DNA of 64,000 nt, taken from Pelagomonas calceolata. Taxonomy: Eukaryota; Sar; Pelagophyceae; Pelagomonadales; Pelagomonadaceae. Shown here piece after piece: positions 18,701-27,875 of this stretch. The notes beneath the pieces are model-generated. The model was not told the DNA's origin and did not search any database. It saw only the letters and a list, made by a program, of their open reading frames with translations. The stretch spans positions 958,501 through 1,022,500 of the forward strand of contig CAKKNE010000002.1 in NCBI GenBank assembly GCA_918797485.1, read 5' to 3'. The first letter of the stretch is position 1, and each line of letters opens with the position of its first letter. The translations under genes were made by a program, and so were the position numbers.

Positions 18701-19627
18701 TTACTTCACAACGTCCTTCGTCGCCATGAGCCGCTTGAGCCGCTTCCCCTCCGCACCCAAGTCCACGCGGATCGTCGTCACGTCGCCCTTCAGCGCCACC
18801 AAACCGGGCTTCGCGCCGGGCGGCTTGGAGACGTGCCGCGCGCGTGTTAAAGACACGGACGCGCGGCCCGAGGCCTCGTGCTCGCGGCCCGGCGGCGGCT
18901 TCGCGATTGCTTTCGAGAAGAGCGCCGCGAGGCACGCGGCGTCGCGGACCGCGTCGCCGTCGTTCGCCGGCAAATTGTCGTCGTGCGACCGGATCACGAC
19001 GTGGCTGCCCGGGCACCCGGCGGCGTGCAGCCACCAGTCGGCGCCGTCCCGATACCGAAAATCGCAACTCAACAGGTCGTTGTCGCTCGCTCGCCTTCCG
19101 ACGCGGATCTCGACGCCGCTTTCGCTGGCGAAGGCGTTGTAGGGCAGGCGCGGCGCGGTGGACGACGGGCCCTTCTTCTTCTTGGGCCCGCGCCTGCGTG
19201 GGGACGTGGCGTCGACACGGCGTCGTACGAGAGAGACGCGGCCGACGCGCGGCTGGCGCGGCGGCGGCGCGTCGCGCACGCCGAGCGCGTTCGCCAGCGT
19301 CAGTGCCTCCGCCGAGCCGTCCACGGCGTTGAGGGCATCCACGAGTTCCTTCAGTCGGTCGCGCTCGGCCTCCGTCTTCTTGAGCGCCTCGACACTCTCG
19401 GGCAACTGTTTATTCTTGGCCGACTTCTTCGCGATCTTCTTCGTGGCCCGATCGAGACGCCGCGCCGCCTCGGCCCGGAGGCCGCGCCAGTCGACGGTCG
19501 CCGCGTCGAGCGGCTCGGTCGTCGTGTCGAGCATCGCTGTGAGACAACGTCGGCGGTACAACGGTGCCGGCGCGCGCAATGCTACGCAGCGCCGCATCGT
19601 GAGCAGCAGCGCCATGGTCCACCGCAT
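18701..19627 (-). CDS. NFACT-R (DUF814) domain protein
   Basis: A 308-residue protein from ATG 19627. The N-terminus is basic and hydrophobic (MALLLTMRRCVALRAPAPLYRRR), which fits an organelle leader. Residues about 55-105 are Lys/Glu-rich and probably a coiled coil. Residues about 165-290 carry the NFACT-R core: YNAFASESGVEIRVGR, DWWLHAAGCPGSHVVIR and ARHVSKPPGAKPGLV. NFACT-R is the RNA-binding part of Rqc2/NEMF/RqcH ribosome-rescue factors. Here it stands without the NFACT-N and HhH parts, like the plastid proteins of plants. A role in organellar ribosome quality control is inferred. Confidence 0.85.
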   Translation of the reverse strand: MRWTMALLLTMRRCVALRAPAPLYRRRCLTAMLDTTTEPLDAATVDWRGLRAEAARRLDRATKKIAKKSAKNKQLPESVEALKKTEAERDRLKELVDALNAVDGSAEALTLANALGVRDAPPPRQPRVGRVSLVRRRVDATSPRRRGPKKKKGPSSTAPRLPYNAFASESGVEIRVGRRASDNDLLSCDFRYRDGADWWLHAAGCPGSHVVIRSHDDNLPANDGDAVRDAACLAALFSKAIAKPPPGREHEASGRASVSLTRARHVSKPPGAKPGLVALKGDVTTIRVDLGAEGKRLKRLMATKDVVK

Positions 19628-19891
19628 CAGAGTGCTTGCTGTGTGCTACAGCAACTCCGGCGCGCGCCGTCGACGCGTGCCGTTCTCTCGGCCGGCTACA
19701 AACGCTTTTGAACTGATGCGTTTGGTGAGCCCTTCTTGGTGCGTTACGTGCGCGCCGGCGTGACGATTTCACAGCTGTCAGTCTGGTGCTGGGAGAGCTG
19801 AGTTGAGCACTGCTAAACGCGGCACCCTGCGGCCCTATAGCACTTGCACGCTTATCGTTCCACGAGATATAGAACCTCTACGCTGCAATCG

Positions 19892-21067
19892 ATGCCGCCC
19901 GCAGCGACGCTCACCCGCAGCACAATACTACAATGGGCCCTCACCAGCCGCATCCTCACGGTCGCCTGGTGCGTCCTCAGCGACCTCCTACTCCCGGACC
20001 ACGCCGCGACGGATGTCGAGAGATGGCAAGCTGACCAAGAAGCCGTGCTGCCGGCGTGGCTCACGCGGCCGTTCACACGATGGGACGCCGCGCATCTGTT
20101 AAGAGTAGCAAGGTTCGGCTACGTCACAGATAGGGACGCGGCGTTCTTTCCGTTGTATCCGTGCCTCGTGCATTACGTTACGAAACTGCTCCCGTTCCTG
20201 GCCGAGGCCGAGCGCTACGTCGTCGCCGGCACTTTCGTATCGAACGCGTGCTTCGTGTTAGCTGTTCTATTCGCCTACGACGCGTCCCTCAAGTTCCGCC
20301 CGGCCCTCGCGGACAAGACCGCCCTGGCGCTGTGCGCGACGCCGGCGAGCGTCTTTTGCAGCGTTCCCTACTCGGAGTCGCTGGCCGCGCTCCTGGGCTT
20401 TGGTGGCGTCGCCTTATTGGGAAGGAACCGGCCGTGGCTCGCTTCCGTACTATTCGCGTCGGTCGCTGCCACCAGATCCAACGGGTGCCTCCTCGCGATC
20501 GTGGTAGTAGCGGACGGCCTCGCGCGATCAATACCGAAGCGCGGCCGGTCGCTCCAACTCCTCGGCACGTCTATGAGATCGGCATTGATCATACTGCCGC
20601 CCGTCGCGAAGGATTTGTGGCACTTCCACAAAAGCGGCGTCGCGCGGTCCGCCTTCGCGCACGCGCAGTCAAGTGGATGGGGCGTCGGTTTATTCGCATA
20701 CTGGCAGTTCAAACAAATCCCGAACTTCGTGCTCGCGGCGCCTTCACTATGTCTCGCCATGATCGCGTGCCGCGACGCGCTGAAAAGGCGGCCTCCCATA
20801 AAACGGCTCGTCGCGGACCTGCGCGCCGGCGACGACGGCGCGCGCCTTTCTGTGATCGAGCTCGCGCTGGCGGCCCACGCCGCGGCGACGGCGGGCCTGT
20901 GCTTTTTTGTGGCGCACGTCGAGATCGCGACGCGGCTCCTCGCGTGCGGCTGCCTGCCCTTCTCCTGGGCCCTCACGTCTGTTGATAGGCCGTTCTGGCG
21001 GTGGTGCGTGCTCGTGTTCGTCGTCGTCGGGCCGGCGGCGCATTGCAATTTTTTGCCGTGGACCTGA
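19892..21067 (+). CDS. PIGV: GPI mannosyltransferase 2 (PIG-V family)
   Basis: A 391-residue multi-pass protein from ATG 19892; the longer frame starts with a TTG. The PIG-V signature is clear: FTRWDAAHLLRVARFGY followed by DAAFFPLYP, then the second lumenal motif (CATPASVFCSVPYSESLAAL) and RSNG. PIG-V adds the second mannose to the GPI anchor in the ER lumen from dolichol-phosphate-mannose. The protein is somewhat shorter than animal PIG-V (about 490), mainly in loops. It implies GPI-anchored proteins in this organism. Confidence 0.92.
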   Translation: MPPAATLTRSTILQWALTSRILTVAWCVLSDLLLPDHAATDVERWQADQEAVLPAWLTRPFTRWDAAHLLRVARFGYVTDRDAAFFPLYPCLVHYVTKLLPFLAEAERYVVAGTFVSNACFVLAVLFAYDASLKFRPALADKTALALCATPASVFCSVPYSESLAALLGFGGVALLGRNRPWLASVLFASVAATRSNGCLLAIVVVADGLARSIPKRGRSLQLLGTSMRSALIILPPVAKDLWHFHKSGVARSAFAHAQSSGWGVGLFAYWQFKQIPNFVLAAPSLCLAMIACRDALKRRPPIKRLVADLRAGDDGARLSVIELALAAHAAATAGLCFFVAHVEIATRLLACGCLPFSWALTSVDRPFWRWCVLVFVVVGPAAHCNFLPWT

Positions 21068-21330
21068 TTAACGTTTTTGTGTTGTGGTACTACCTCTCCA
21101 TACGCCGTCGACGCGACGTTTATGATAGTTTGATTAAAATAGGGGAGCGACCGTCCGAAGGATGGGTGTCCTCGGCGCGGCGACTTGCAGGGCGTCGCCG
21201 CGCGTCATGACGGCTCCGGTCAGGGGGCATGGAAATAGGACAGCGCCAGAGAGGGCGCTATCATCGCGGGATATGTACACGGCGGCGAGGAGTACCTGCG
21301 CGCGGGCGCCGCGTCGCGCGAAGAAACATA
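21068..21330. other. Short intergenic stretch
   Basis: The 3' flank of the PIG-V gene and the tRNA's downstream side. No T4 terminator is seen directly after the tRNA. Confidence 0.4.
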
Positions 21331-21408
21331 AACCGCCCGAGGGAATCGAACCCCCACTGCGCGGGCACTGGGCTAAAGCCACGAGTCCTCCCATTAGACC
21401 AGAGCGGT
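21331..21408 (-). tRNA. tRNA gene, anticodon unclear (TTA if a 7-nt intron is at 37/38)
   Basis: Both pol III internal promoters are perfect: A box TGGTCTAATGG and B box GGTTCGATTCC. The acceptor stem ACCGCTC/GGGCGGT, D stem GTCT/GGAC and T stem GGGGG/CCCTC all pair. The anticodon arm is too long for a normal tRNA. CGTGG pairs with CCGCG if 14 nt lie between them, that is a 7-nt loop plus a 7-nt intron (CCCAGTG) at the canonical 37/38 site. That gives anticodon TTA, which would read UAA. Without an intron the arm does not pair. The D arm looks glycine-like. A tRNA pseudogene or tRNA-derived element is the main alternative. Confidence 0.6.
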
Positions 21409-21458
21409 TTGTGTTCTTCTCCCGCTCCTTGCCATCGAGCCGCTGCCGTTACGGGAAC

Positions 21459-21535
21459 GACACCGCGTCGACGGCGTGGAATCTCCACGCCATCGAGCAG
21501 ACGCAGTCACAGGGACGACGTCGCGGCGATGGCGT
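21459..21535. repeat. Introner-like inverted repeat, intergenic copy
   Basis: It holds GTCGACGGCGTGGAATCTCC facing ACGCCATCGAGCAGACGCAG, then GGCGATGGCGTGG. The same blocks lie in the intron at 21738-21982. Confidence 0.6.
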
Positions 21536-21575
21536 GGGGCGCCAAGAAAACAACAACGGACGCCGGCGCGGCGCC

Positions 21576-22261
21576 TCAGTCGTCTTCTTCATCATCAGAA
21601 GAGGATACGGACACGTCCTCGGCCGCGCGGAACTCGGGGCGCAGGTCCTCCTCGGCCGGGCCTAGATAAGTAAAGGCGCACTGGTCGCCGTTCCTATACC
21701 CAACGCTGCCGAGCGTGTCGCCCGGTTCCGCCGGGACCTGGGTGGAAATGACCTTCATAGTGCGAAGATAGGTCTGGGAGGGAGTGGGTGGCGCGAGCCG
21801 TGTCTCAGGTCGTGTCCGGGTCTATAGCGCTGTCATCACATGAGCATGCCATATACCAGTGTCTTGCTGGTGGTTCTATCATCGACGCGTCTGCTCGAGG
21901 GCGTAAAGTTTCCACGCCATCGAACAACGTCGCATCGATGGCGTGGAATCGCCACGCCATCGAGCAGACGCAGTTCGTCGACGGATTTGATTTCCACACC
22001 GCCGCGCACCCAATTGACGTAGGCCTGGGCCCGCAGCGCGGCCCGCTGCGCCTCGTCCAGGTCGCCGTCCGCGTCATACCGCTTCGCCATCACTAAAATG
22101 CGCGCCTGGAGCCCCGTCTTCGCGCAGATTTGGTCTTTCAACTCGTCGAGCGTCGTCGCCGCGCCGCACTCGATCTCGCAGAGCTCGAACCGCTCCTTTT
22201 CGGGGTGCGTGATCCTCAGCGTGATCGTACTGGGCGCCGGCGTGGGTTTCGCCATCGGCAT
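21576..22261 (-). CDS. Small protein, possible ubiquitin-like fold (two exons)
   Basis: Exon 1 22261-21983 and exon 2 21737-21576 join in phase 0 to code 146 residues. The intron (21738-21982) contains an introner-like inverted repeat. Residues about 8-50 (TITLRITHPEKERFELCEIECG, then TLDELKDQICAKTGL) look like a beta-grasp/ubiquitin-like start. Exon 2 (GDTLGSVGYRNGDQCAFTYLGP) adds a beta-rich part and a Ser/Asp/Glu tail (SVSSSDDEEDD) typical of CK2 sites. Acceptor choice is uncertain: 21737 after CACCCAG, or five codons upstream after ATGAAG. The two halves might instead be separate short frames. Function unknown. Confidence 0.55.
21738..21982 (-). mobile_element. Introner-like intron with inverted repeats
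   Basis: A predicted 245-bp intron with donor GTCGAC and acceptor ACCCAG. It contains nested CGATGGCGTGG/CCACGCCATCG arms at about 21918-21965. The same arm occurs in the introns at 48388-48576 and 52964-53168. Confidence 0.55.
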
Positions 22262-22651
22262 AGTGAGGCGGCGGCGGCGTATTTTCGTTATGGTGAATCG
22301 ATGGTGAATAGCTGAGAGCCGCTGCTGCGCGTCGGCGGACCGCGGGGCTGCTCTCAGGTGGAGGCGGCGAGCGTCTGAGGCTGCTGCGGTAGTTTTTTTG
22401 GCCGCGGCGTCCCTTGCGCCGGTATACAGCCACTGCAATCGAGTCGAGTGGCCTCTTCCCGCCTCAACTCGTTTTTCTTTGCCAGCGTGGCCTCTTCACC
22501 TTATTTCTAAGAGGCCTCCGCCGAGGCCTACGGCCGCGCGGACGTCAGCCGGACGGATGTTTCATGTTTGCTCTTCGGTGCGGGTTTTCAACTCAAAGAG
22601 AATCGATTATTTCCCCCTCTCTACTCGCATAGCTCAGACAGGGTGACGAAT
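22262..22651. other. Divergent intergenic region, no gene seen
   Basis: It lies between the small split gene (minus) and the membrane-protein gene (plus). Only short, featureless frames are present. Confidence 0.4.
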
Positions 22652-23398
22652 ATGCGTTTATTCCTTTCTCTCGTCGCGCTGGGCGCCGTAACTCGGGCGG
22701 CGACCGCTGAAAACTGCGAGGACAAAACCATTACTCGCAAAAGCATTGCTAAATTAACCAGGGAAGCGCGAGACGCGCAAGTGACCCTCGATGTCCTCGT
22801 GTCGCGCGACGATGTCGTCGCTGCGTCGCTCTCCGCGAATGCACGCGGCAATTTCGGAGGCTCCGACGCCCCGCAAAAATGGGCAGACGTCACCACGTCG
22901 GGCGCGAGCCTCCGCTGCGAGGGCGGCGAGGCGTCGCAGTGCTCCGCGTGGTACGATTGCGGCGACGCGAGCGACGCGACCGGGGCCGTCCAGGACGGCG
23001 TCCTTACGGCCGCCGTGACGATTTCGGACGCGGTGGAGTTTGACTACTGCCCGAACGGCGGCCTGGCCGAGGTCGAGGTCAGCGTCGACTTCACCGTGAG
23101 GCGATGTGAAAGCGAACTACCTGCGCCGGCGCCCACGCCGCGGCCGACGCCTGCGGCGCCGCCGTCCGCGAAGAGGAAGAAGCGGTCGTCAGCGCCGGCG
23201 GCGTTCGAGCTCACGATGGCAGTACTTGTCCTGACGGTCGCCGGCGTCGGATTCCTCCTGGCGTGCTTCTGCTTCGATCGCGCGCGCCGTGCGCAAGATC
23301 GGCGCGTCGACGAGATCATGAAGGAGGCCGACGAAATCAATCGGAAGGCGGACGCCGCGGTGTCATCTTCGAGGTCTTCTCGGAGCGGCGACGTATAA
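22652..23398 (+). CDS. Type I membrane protein, unknown function
   Basis: A 248-residue protein from ATG 22652. It has a signal peptide (MRLFLSLVALGAVTRAATA), then an extracytoplasmic beta-rich region of about 130 residues with six Cys that probably form disulfides. A Pro/Ala-rich basic linker follows, then one membrane span (LTMAVLVLTVAGVGFLLACFC, about 192-212). The short cytosolic tail is charged and ends in a Ser-rich stretch. The layout is that of a small receptor or adhesion protein. No family is recognised. Confidence 0.7.
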   Translation: MRLFLSLVALGAVTRAATAENCEDKTITRKSIAKLTREARDAQVTLDVLVSRDDVVAASLSANARGNFGGSDAPQKWADVTTSGASLRCEGGEASQCSAWYDCGDASDATGAVQDGVLTAAVTISDAVEFDYCPNGGLAEVEVSVDFTVRRCESELPAPAPTPRPTPAAPPSAKRKKRSSAPAAFELTMAVLVLTVAGVGFLLACFCFDRARRAQDRRVDEIMKEADEINRKADAAVSSSRSSRSGDV

Positions 23399-23416
23399 AC
23401 GGGGCTATTAATGTTT

Positions 23417-23438
23417 GCTAGTGTCTCAGGCCGCTAGC
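23417..23438 (+). promoter_or_regulatory. GCTAG/CTAGC element (copy 3)
   Basis: It reads GCTAGTGTCTCAGG then CCGCTAGC, two bases shorter in the centre than other copies. It lies about 260 bp upstream of the RRM gene, in its orientation. Confidence 0.55.
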
Positions 23439-23678
23439 TCGAGCCCAAGCGCTGCGGTGAAGCATCGTCTAACGCGCGCTACGCGAGATAAGGGCCGGCT
23501 AGAACTCGTTCCCAACACGTACTTTGACGCGTGGAACGCTGGCGCCCAGACGTGCGACGCCCACTAACTGCTGGCGACGCTGCACACTGCCGCACTGAAC
23601 AGCAAGCAAGCCATCGCCGCGCGATCACAACGCCCTGAACAGCAACAGCAAACGTCATCGCCGCACCCGTATACAACG

Positions 23679-24218
23679 ATGCGAACGCTCCTCCTCCTCT
23701 TGACAGCAGCAAGGACGCGGCCCTTCACCGCATCAAGAACCCGGCTGCCCATCACCATACGACGCGCCACAACCACAACAATAGAGATGCGCGTCAACCG
23801 CAGGAACACGAGGCGAGTCACCTTCAAGAACACGGGCGGCACGGTGGGGGAGAACGCGCGACGAAAGGAGGAAAGTGAAGTGCCGAACAAGGTCTTTTTC
23901 GCCAATATCAAATACGACGCCACCGAGGACGACCTCCGGCCCTTCTTTTCCGCGGTGGGGCCCGTGACGAATGTGCAGCTCGTGCGCGACTCCTACACGG
24001 GCCAGTCGAAGGGGTACGGCTTCGTGACGTTCTCGTCGCCCTTGGCCGCGACGACGGCCATCCGGTCCCTGCACGGCAAGCCCTTTAAAGGTAGGGAGAT
24101 CCGGTTGGACGACGCCACGTCTTTGTCCAAGAGACGCAAGGAGAAGGCCGCGCGCGAGGGGTTCGAGCGGAGGGAGGCGCGGCGGCAGGCCGAGAAGGCT
24201 GCCAAAGAGGAGGGCTAA
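23679..24218 (+). CDS. RRM RNA-binding protein, probably organellar
   Basis: A 179-residue protein from ATG 23679. One RRM spans about 70-145 with RNP2 KVFFANI and RNP1 KGYGFVTF. The first 60 residues are Arg/Thr/Ser-rich with few acidic residues (MRTLLLLLTAARTRPFTASRTR), which fits a mitochondrial or plastid leader. The C-terminal 30 residues are a Lys/Arg/Glu helix. The protein resembles small glycine-free RRM proteins of organelles. Targets are unknown. Confidence 0.82.
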   Translation: MRTLLLLLTAARTRPFTASRTRLPITIRRATTTTIEMRVNRRNTRRVTFKNTGGTVGENARRKEESEVPNKVFFANIKYDATEDDLRPFFSAVGPVTNVQLVRDSYTGQSKGYGFVTFSSPLAATTAIRSLHGKPFKGREIRLDDATSLSKRRKEKAAREGFERREARRQAEKAAKEEG

Positions 24219-24299
24219 GCTTATTTGTGTAGATGTCGCGTCGGAGGCGTTGAGGCAGGCTTTCGCTGCGTGCGGGATTTGTGTAGATAGCCTCATGGA

Positions 24300-24857
24300 T
24301 TAGAATGACCCGCTCCCCACGGGCCGCAGGCTCGACGACGTGCACTCGACGCGGCCCTCGAGCCACGCGAGCATCTTCTTGCAGAGCTGCTTTTCGCGGA
24401 TGACCTTGGGCAGCTCGCCCGGGTCGGCGACGACCCGCGAGGCCTCGAGCGCCACAGCGCCGTCGGTGCTGATGCGAAACGCCATGCCGCCGTCCGGGAC
24501 CGACTCGCCGCCGGCGTACGGCACGCGGTCGATCTCGCAACGCGACCTCCGTTTTACCTCCGACGCGTAGGCGTCGCCCTCGGGTGGCGCGCGCCAGAGC
24601 ATGAGCTGGGTGTCGCCTTCCGTCGAGGCCGTCGGCGCGCCCGGCAGATCGCACACGGGGTACTCTTTGATGGCTTGTCTGACGTCTGATGCTGTAGTCG
24701 TCGCCGCGAACACGATTCGCATCAGTACTGGTTGGTCGGCGGACATCCGCAGCTTCGGGCTGTGTCGCCGCCGACGACGCGGTGCCGCGGTGGGCACCAG
24801 AGCTCCCGCACATGTGCAGGAGAGCAGTGCTATGCATGAGAGCAGCATTGCCTGCAT
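24300..24857 (-). CDS. Plastid or secretory pathway protein, unknown function
   Basis: A 185-residue protein from ATG 24857; the longer frame starts with TTG. The leader (MLLSCIALLSCTCAGALVPTA) followed by RRRRRH fits a signal peptide plus basic transit peptide. The mature part begins near MSADQPVLMRIVFAATT and is a compact alpha/beta region with four Cys. No motif is recognised. Confidence 0.55.
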   Translation of the reverse strand: MQAMLLSCIALLSCTCAGALVPTAAPRRRRRHSPKLRMSADQPVLMRIVFAATTTASDVRQAIKEYPVCDLPGAPTASTEGDTQLMLWRAPPEGDAYASEVKRRSRCEIDRVPYAGGESVPDGGMAFRISTDGAVALEASRVVADPGELPKVIREKQLCKKMLAWLEGRVECTSSSLRPVGSGSF

Positions 24858-25098
24858 CACTGTAGATCGTGTTATCAATGGATACTGCTCTTGCCGCCGT
24901 TCCTACGATCTATGGCGGTGTCATAGATACTGCTGCACACCTCACTGGGCCACCACGTGCGAGTGCGGCTGTGTGCGACGCGCGAGACGGTGCGCTCTCT
25001 CACTGAGCCTGAGAGCCGAGGCGCGCGCGAGAGTGCCCTCACGCCATCGCCACGCAGAAAACAACTAGTCATAAGAAGCATTACACCCCAATCCGTAT

Positions 25099-25698
25099 CT
25101 ACTTCTTCTTCTCCGCCGCCTCCTCCTTCATCTTCTTCCGGATGCCCGCCAAGCGCTTCTCCGTCCACGTCGCGCGCTGGGCATCGTAGACGCCCTCGCC
25201 ATCGGACGGCACGGCCATGAACTCGACCGCCGGAGCCTTCGATGCAGCGGGCTTCGGCAGCGACGACACGGCGCCGTCGACCTTCGGGGCCGCGCCCTTC
25301 CGCGGGAAGACGACGAGCTTCGCCTTGTAGTCCGTCAGGCGCTGGACGTTGATGTCCAGGGCCTCCTGGGACTTGTTCGTCCTTCTATGATCAACAGCGA
25401 TGCCCACGGTGGCCGCGAACTTGGGGCTGATCTTGGCCGCCTTCAATTCAGCTAATGAAAAACCTCTTCCGAGTCGCACCTTGGCGTTGTGCTGCTGCGT
25501 CTGGCACCGTACTAAAGGTCGGAGCTTGTCCGCGGGCCGCGGCGCGTTCGCCGCGGCCTTCGCGGCGCGTTTCAGCCGCCGCGACTTCTTCTTGCCCGGC
25601 TGGTTGAACCAGGACTTGATGTGGAGCGGGCCGCGGCTCGACGTCTGCCACTTCTTGTGGAAGTGCTGGTTGGGGATGATCTTGTTGTGCTTGACCAT
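25099..25698 (-). CDS. RPL13: 60S ribosomal protein eL13
   Basis: A 199-residue protein from ATG 25698. It matches eL13 along its length: MVKHNKIIPNQHFHKKWQ, VKTWFNQP-like IKSWFNQPGKK, RPLVRCQTQQHNAKVRLGRGF, the SLAELKAAKISPKFAATVGIAVDHRRTN helix and NVQRLTDYKAKLVVFP. It ends in a Lys/Glu tail. It is a component of the cytosolic large ribosomal subunit. The length is close to the family norm (about 205). Confidence 0.97.
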   Translation of the reverse strand: MVKHNKIIPNQHFHKKWQTSSRGPLHIKSWFNQPGKKKSRRLKRAAKAAANAPRPADKLRPLVRCQTQQHNAKVRLGRGFSLAELKAAKISPKFAATVGIAVDHRRTNKSQEALDINVQRLTDYKAKLVVFPRKGAAPKVDGAVSSLPKPAASKAPAVEFMAVPSDGEGVYDAQRATWTEKRLAGIRKKMKEEAAEKKK

Positions 25699-26202
25699 GG
25701 TTGCGTCTTATCACCAAATCGCTATTTGAGGCTAGCTGGGCGCGGCGGCGGCGTGCAAGGCAGCGCGTCGCTTCCTACAGCTGTTCTATAGGTCTGTGCA
25801 AGCTCCCTGGGTCCGCAAAGGCCTGAGCGATTGCAAACGAGGGCTTTAAAGCTGATGCCTCGCAAAAAGCGATGCTCAGCGTGTCGGGTTTTGCAGCGAT
25901 TTTTACGGCTCTCTGGCGTCTATGAGGGGCTAGTCGAGGGCTCGAGGCCTCGAAAGCGACTGTTTGAGGCTTGGGTTTGGCAAGGCTCTCCGGTCCCAAG
26001 CCTCGGCTCAGCACCCGGTTTTACGCGGCTCGCGGGACCCACAGACCTTGGCGACGCTCGCTCGGCATTCCTTTTAAGCTCGCTGAAAAGTCTTGTGCTG
26101 AATAGATAGGTTGGTGCTGAGTTTGAGACAAAAACCCACCTCATTGGCTCTCTAAGTTTTGAGTGGTCGCGCGGCTGAGCGCTGACCGTTGACGACACGC
26201 AG
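25699..26202. other. Intergenic region; possible unseen 5' exon
   Basis: A plus-strand frame from ATG 25855 runs to 26109 without recognisable features. The gene downstream lacks a clear start, so a 5' exon may lie here, but I could not define one. Confidence 0.3.
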
Positions 26203-26768
26203 GTATTGTGCGCGGAGTGATTGACAATGGCGAAGCGCGTCGCCGCGTCCTCGAAACGTCCCGGCGCGAGCGCGCGCGTAGGTCCGACGAGAAAGCCGAG
26301 AAGAAAGCGGCGAAAGCCGAGAAGAAGGCCCAGAAAAAAGAGCAACAAAAGGCCGACCTCGCGGACAGCGCCCAGTTCAAAAATTTTGACAAGGTCGTCG
26401 TGGCCGAGCTCCATTTCGACGACGACGACGTGAAAAAATCAGGCTTTGATCTGCCCTTCGACGCCGACAAAACAGTACTCACGCGCGAGGAGTGGGACGC
26501 GGCTCTCGCGGACATCAACGGCGTCTTCCACCACACGGGCTGCATGGCGCTGCTCTGCTGCCTCTGCGGGGACCCCGAAGACCACGTCGGCGACGTCAAG
26601 AAGAAGTGCAAATCATTAACAGAGAAGTACGAATCTCGGGGCGTCGCGTTCCACTGCGTGCACAAGGAGGACGTCGCCGGCGCGCTCGCCGGCATCTTCA
26701 CCATGGGCATCGCGATGAACGACGACAAGGTCTACCTCGTCGTCACGCAGAAGGACGCATCCGCGTGA
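26203..26768 (+). CDS. Hypothetical protein, 5' end unresolved
   Basis: The open frame to TGA 26768 has only a GTG (26208) near its beginning. An acceptor-like CGACACGCAG ends at 26202, so an upstream exon in phase 1 is likely. The coded part starts with a Lys/Ala/Glu coiled coil (EKAEKKAAKAEKKAQKKEQQK). A globular region follows with TGCMALLCCLCGDPEDHVGDV and a C-terminal HCVHKEDVAGALAGIF segment. A nearby ATG (26227) is in another frame and gives only an Arg-rich product. No family is recognised. Confidence 0.5.
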
Positions 26769-26787
26769 GTAAAATCCTACACATAAT

Positions 26788-27495
26788 TCACTTAGTACGC
26801 TTGCGCTTGCCTGACTTCGGGGGAAACGTCACGTTCCCGTCCTCGTCCTCCTCGCTCTCGCCGAACCTTTGGTCGGCAAAGCGGTCCGTCTCGAACCCTG
26901 AGTCAGAGTCAGAGCCAGAACCATCCCAGCGCTCGAGCGACCGCATCAGCTCGGCCGTGACGCCGTCGCGCGTCTTGCTCGTGAGCTTGTGGACGGCGAC
27001 GCCGCGCGTCGCGCTCACGCGGTCGCAGAACGCGACGCGGTGGCCGTAGATCGGGGCCGTGATCGCGCCGACCAGCCGCACGCCCCGCGCCAGCAACTCC
27101 TGGACGCGCCCGGCGAACACGTCCGACTTGAGCTCCATGCGGCCGATCTCGTCGAGGACGTATATTGTGGCATTATCGTCGTCGTCGTCGTCAACCTCGA
27201 GCGTCGGCAGCGCGAGGCGCTCGAAGCCCTCGACGTCGACGCCGTACTGGCCGACCTTCGGGCCCGCCGCGCCTTTGCGCGCGAGTGGTCCACGGAGGCC
27301 GTCCGGCACCGTTACGATGTCGAAGCCGACGCGCTGTCCACCGGACAGCACCTCGTCAGTGTAGAATCCTCGGACCGATGCACCGCTCGCTCGCAGCTCG
27401 TCGACGAGTGTCTTGACGGCCGTGGTCTTGCCGCAGCCGGGCTGGCCGGTCACGAGCACCCAATCCGTGCTGGTGTGCGATGCGAACGGCTGCAT
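26788..27495 (-). CDS. NTPCR: NTPCR/THEP1-type nucleoside-triphosphatase
   Basis: A 235-residue protein from ATG 27495. It has Walker A GQPGCGKTT, the family-specific GFYTDEVLSGGQRVGFDIVT and Walker B VLDEIGRMEL. LARGVRLVGAI follows. This family hydrolyses NTPs slowly and is conserved from archaea to humans; its physiological role is unsettled. An Asp-rich insertion sits before Walker B, and a charged tail ending in KRKRTK may be a nuclear signal. It is not UreG, which has a different Walker B region and a His-rich N-terminus. Confidence 0.92.
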   Translation of the reverse strand: MQPFASHTSTDWVLVTGQPGCGKTTAVKTLVDELRASGASVRGFYTDEVLSGGQRVGFDIVTVPDGLRGPLARKGAAGPKVGQYGVDVEGFERLALPTLEVDDDDDDNATIYVLDEIGRMELKSDVFAGRVQELLARGVRLVGAITAPIYGHRVAFCDRVSATRGVAVHKLTSKTRDGVTAELMRSLERWDGSGSDSDSGFETDRFADQRFGESEEDEDGNVTFPPKSGKRKRTK

Positions 27496-27875
27496 CGATG
27501 CTTGCACTGGTGCGGTTAACCGCTACAGAGCACTGCCAGCCTGGTCGGAGAGCACCTCTCACCGGCGGCTACGTGTCACGACCTTGTCCCGGCTGCAATG
27601 CATGCACACAGCGGTGCAAGCTGCGCGGATGTCTTGCCTACGGAGACTGCGTGCGGCTAGACGAATGCCAGCTCTGCCAGCCCAGCAGCAGAGAGAGCAG
27701 CGGCTGTGGCAGCCTGTGCAGAGCGCGCGACGGCACATGAGGCTCGCGGCAGCAGCACACGTCGGTATGGCCAACGCGCACCCGTTCGCGAGCCATGCCG
27801 GCACCGCTTGAATGCTCGTGGTAGGGACAGTCCCAGGTGTGCAGCGCAATTCCTCGGCCTCAGGACTCGCAACAA
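27496..27875. other. Divergent intergenic region
   Basis: It lies between the NTPase gene (minus) and an oxygenase gene (plus). No motif copy or RNA gene is seen. Confidence 0.4.

Noticed and set aside
21331-21408. Reassignment of UAA to sense in this genome
   Set aside because: Genes here end normally in TAA, TAG and TGA, for example TAA after the hydroxylase and the SAM/RING genes, so a general code change is not supported.
25855-26109. An 85-codon frame (MPRKKRCSACRV...) as a gene or first exon of the downstream gene
   Set aside because: No splice donor in the right phase could be singled out and no homology is recognised.
26788-27495. The P-loop NTPase as UreG, completing a urease cluster
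   Set aside because: DEIGRMEL and GFYTDEV are NTPCR/THEP1 signatures; UreG motifs are absent.
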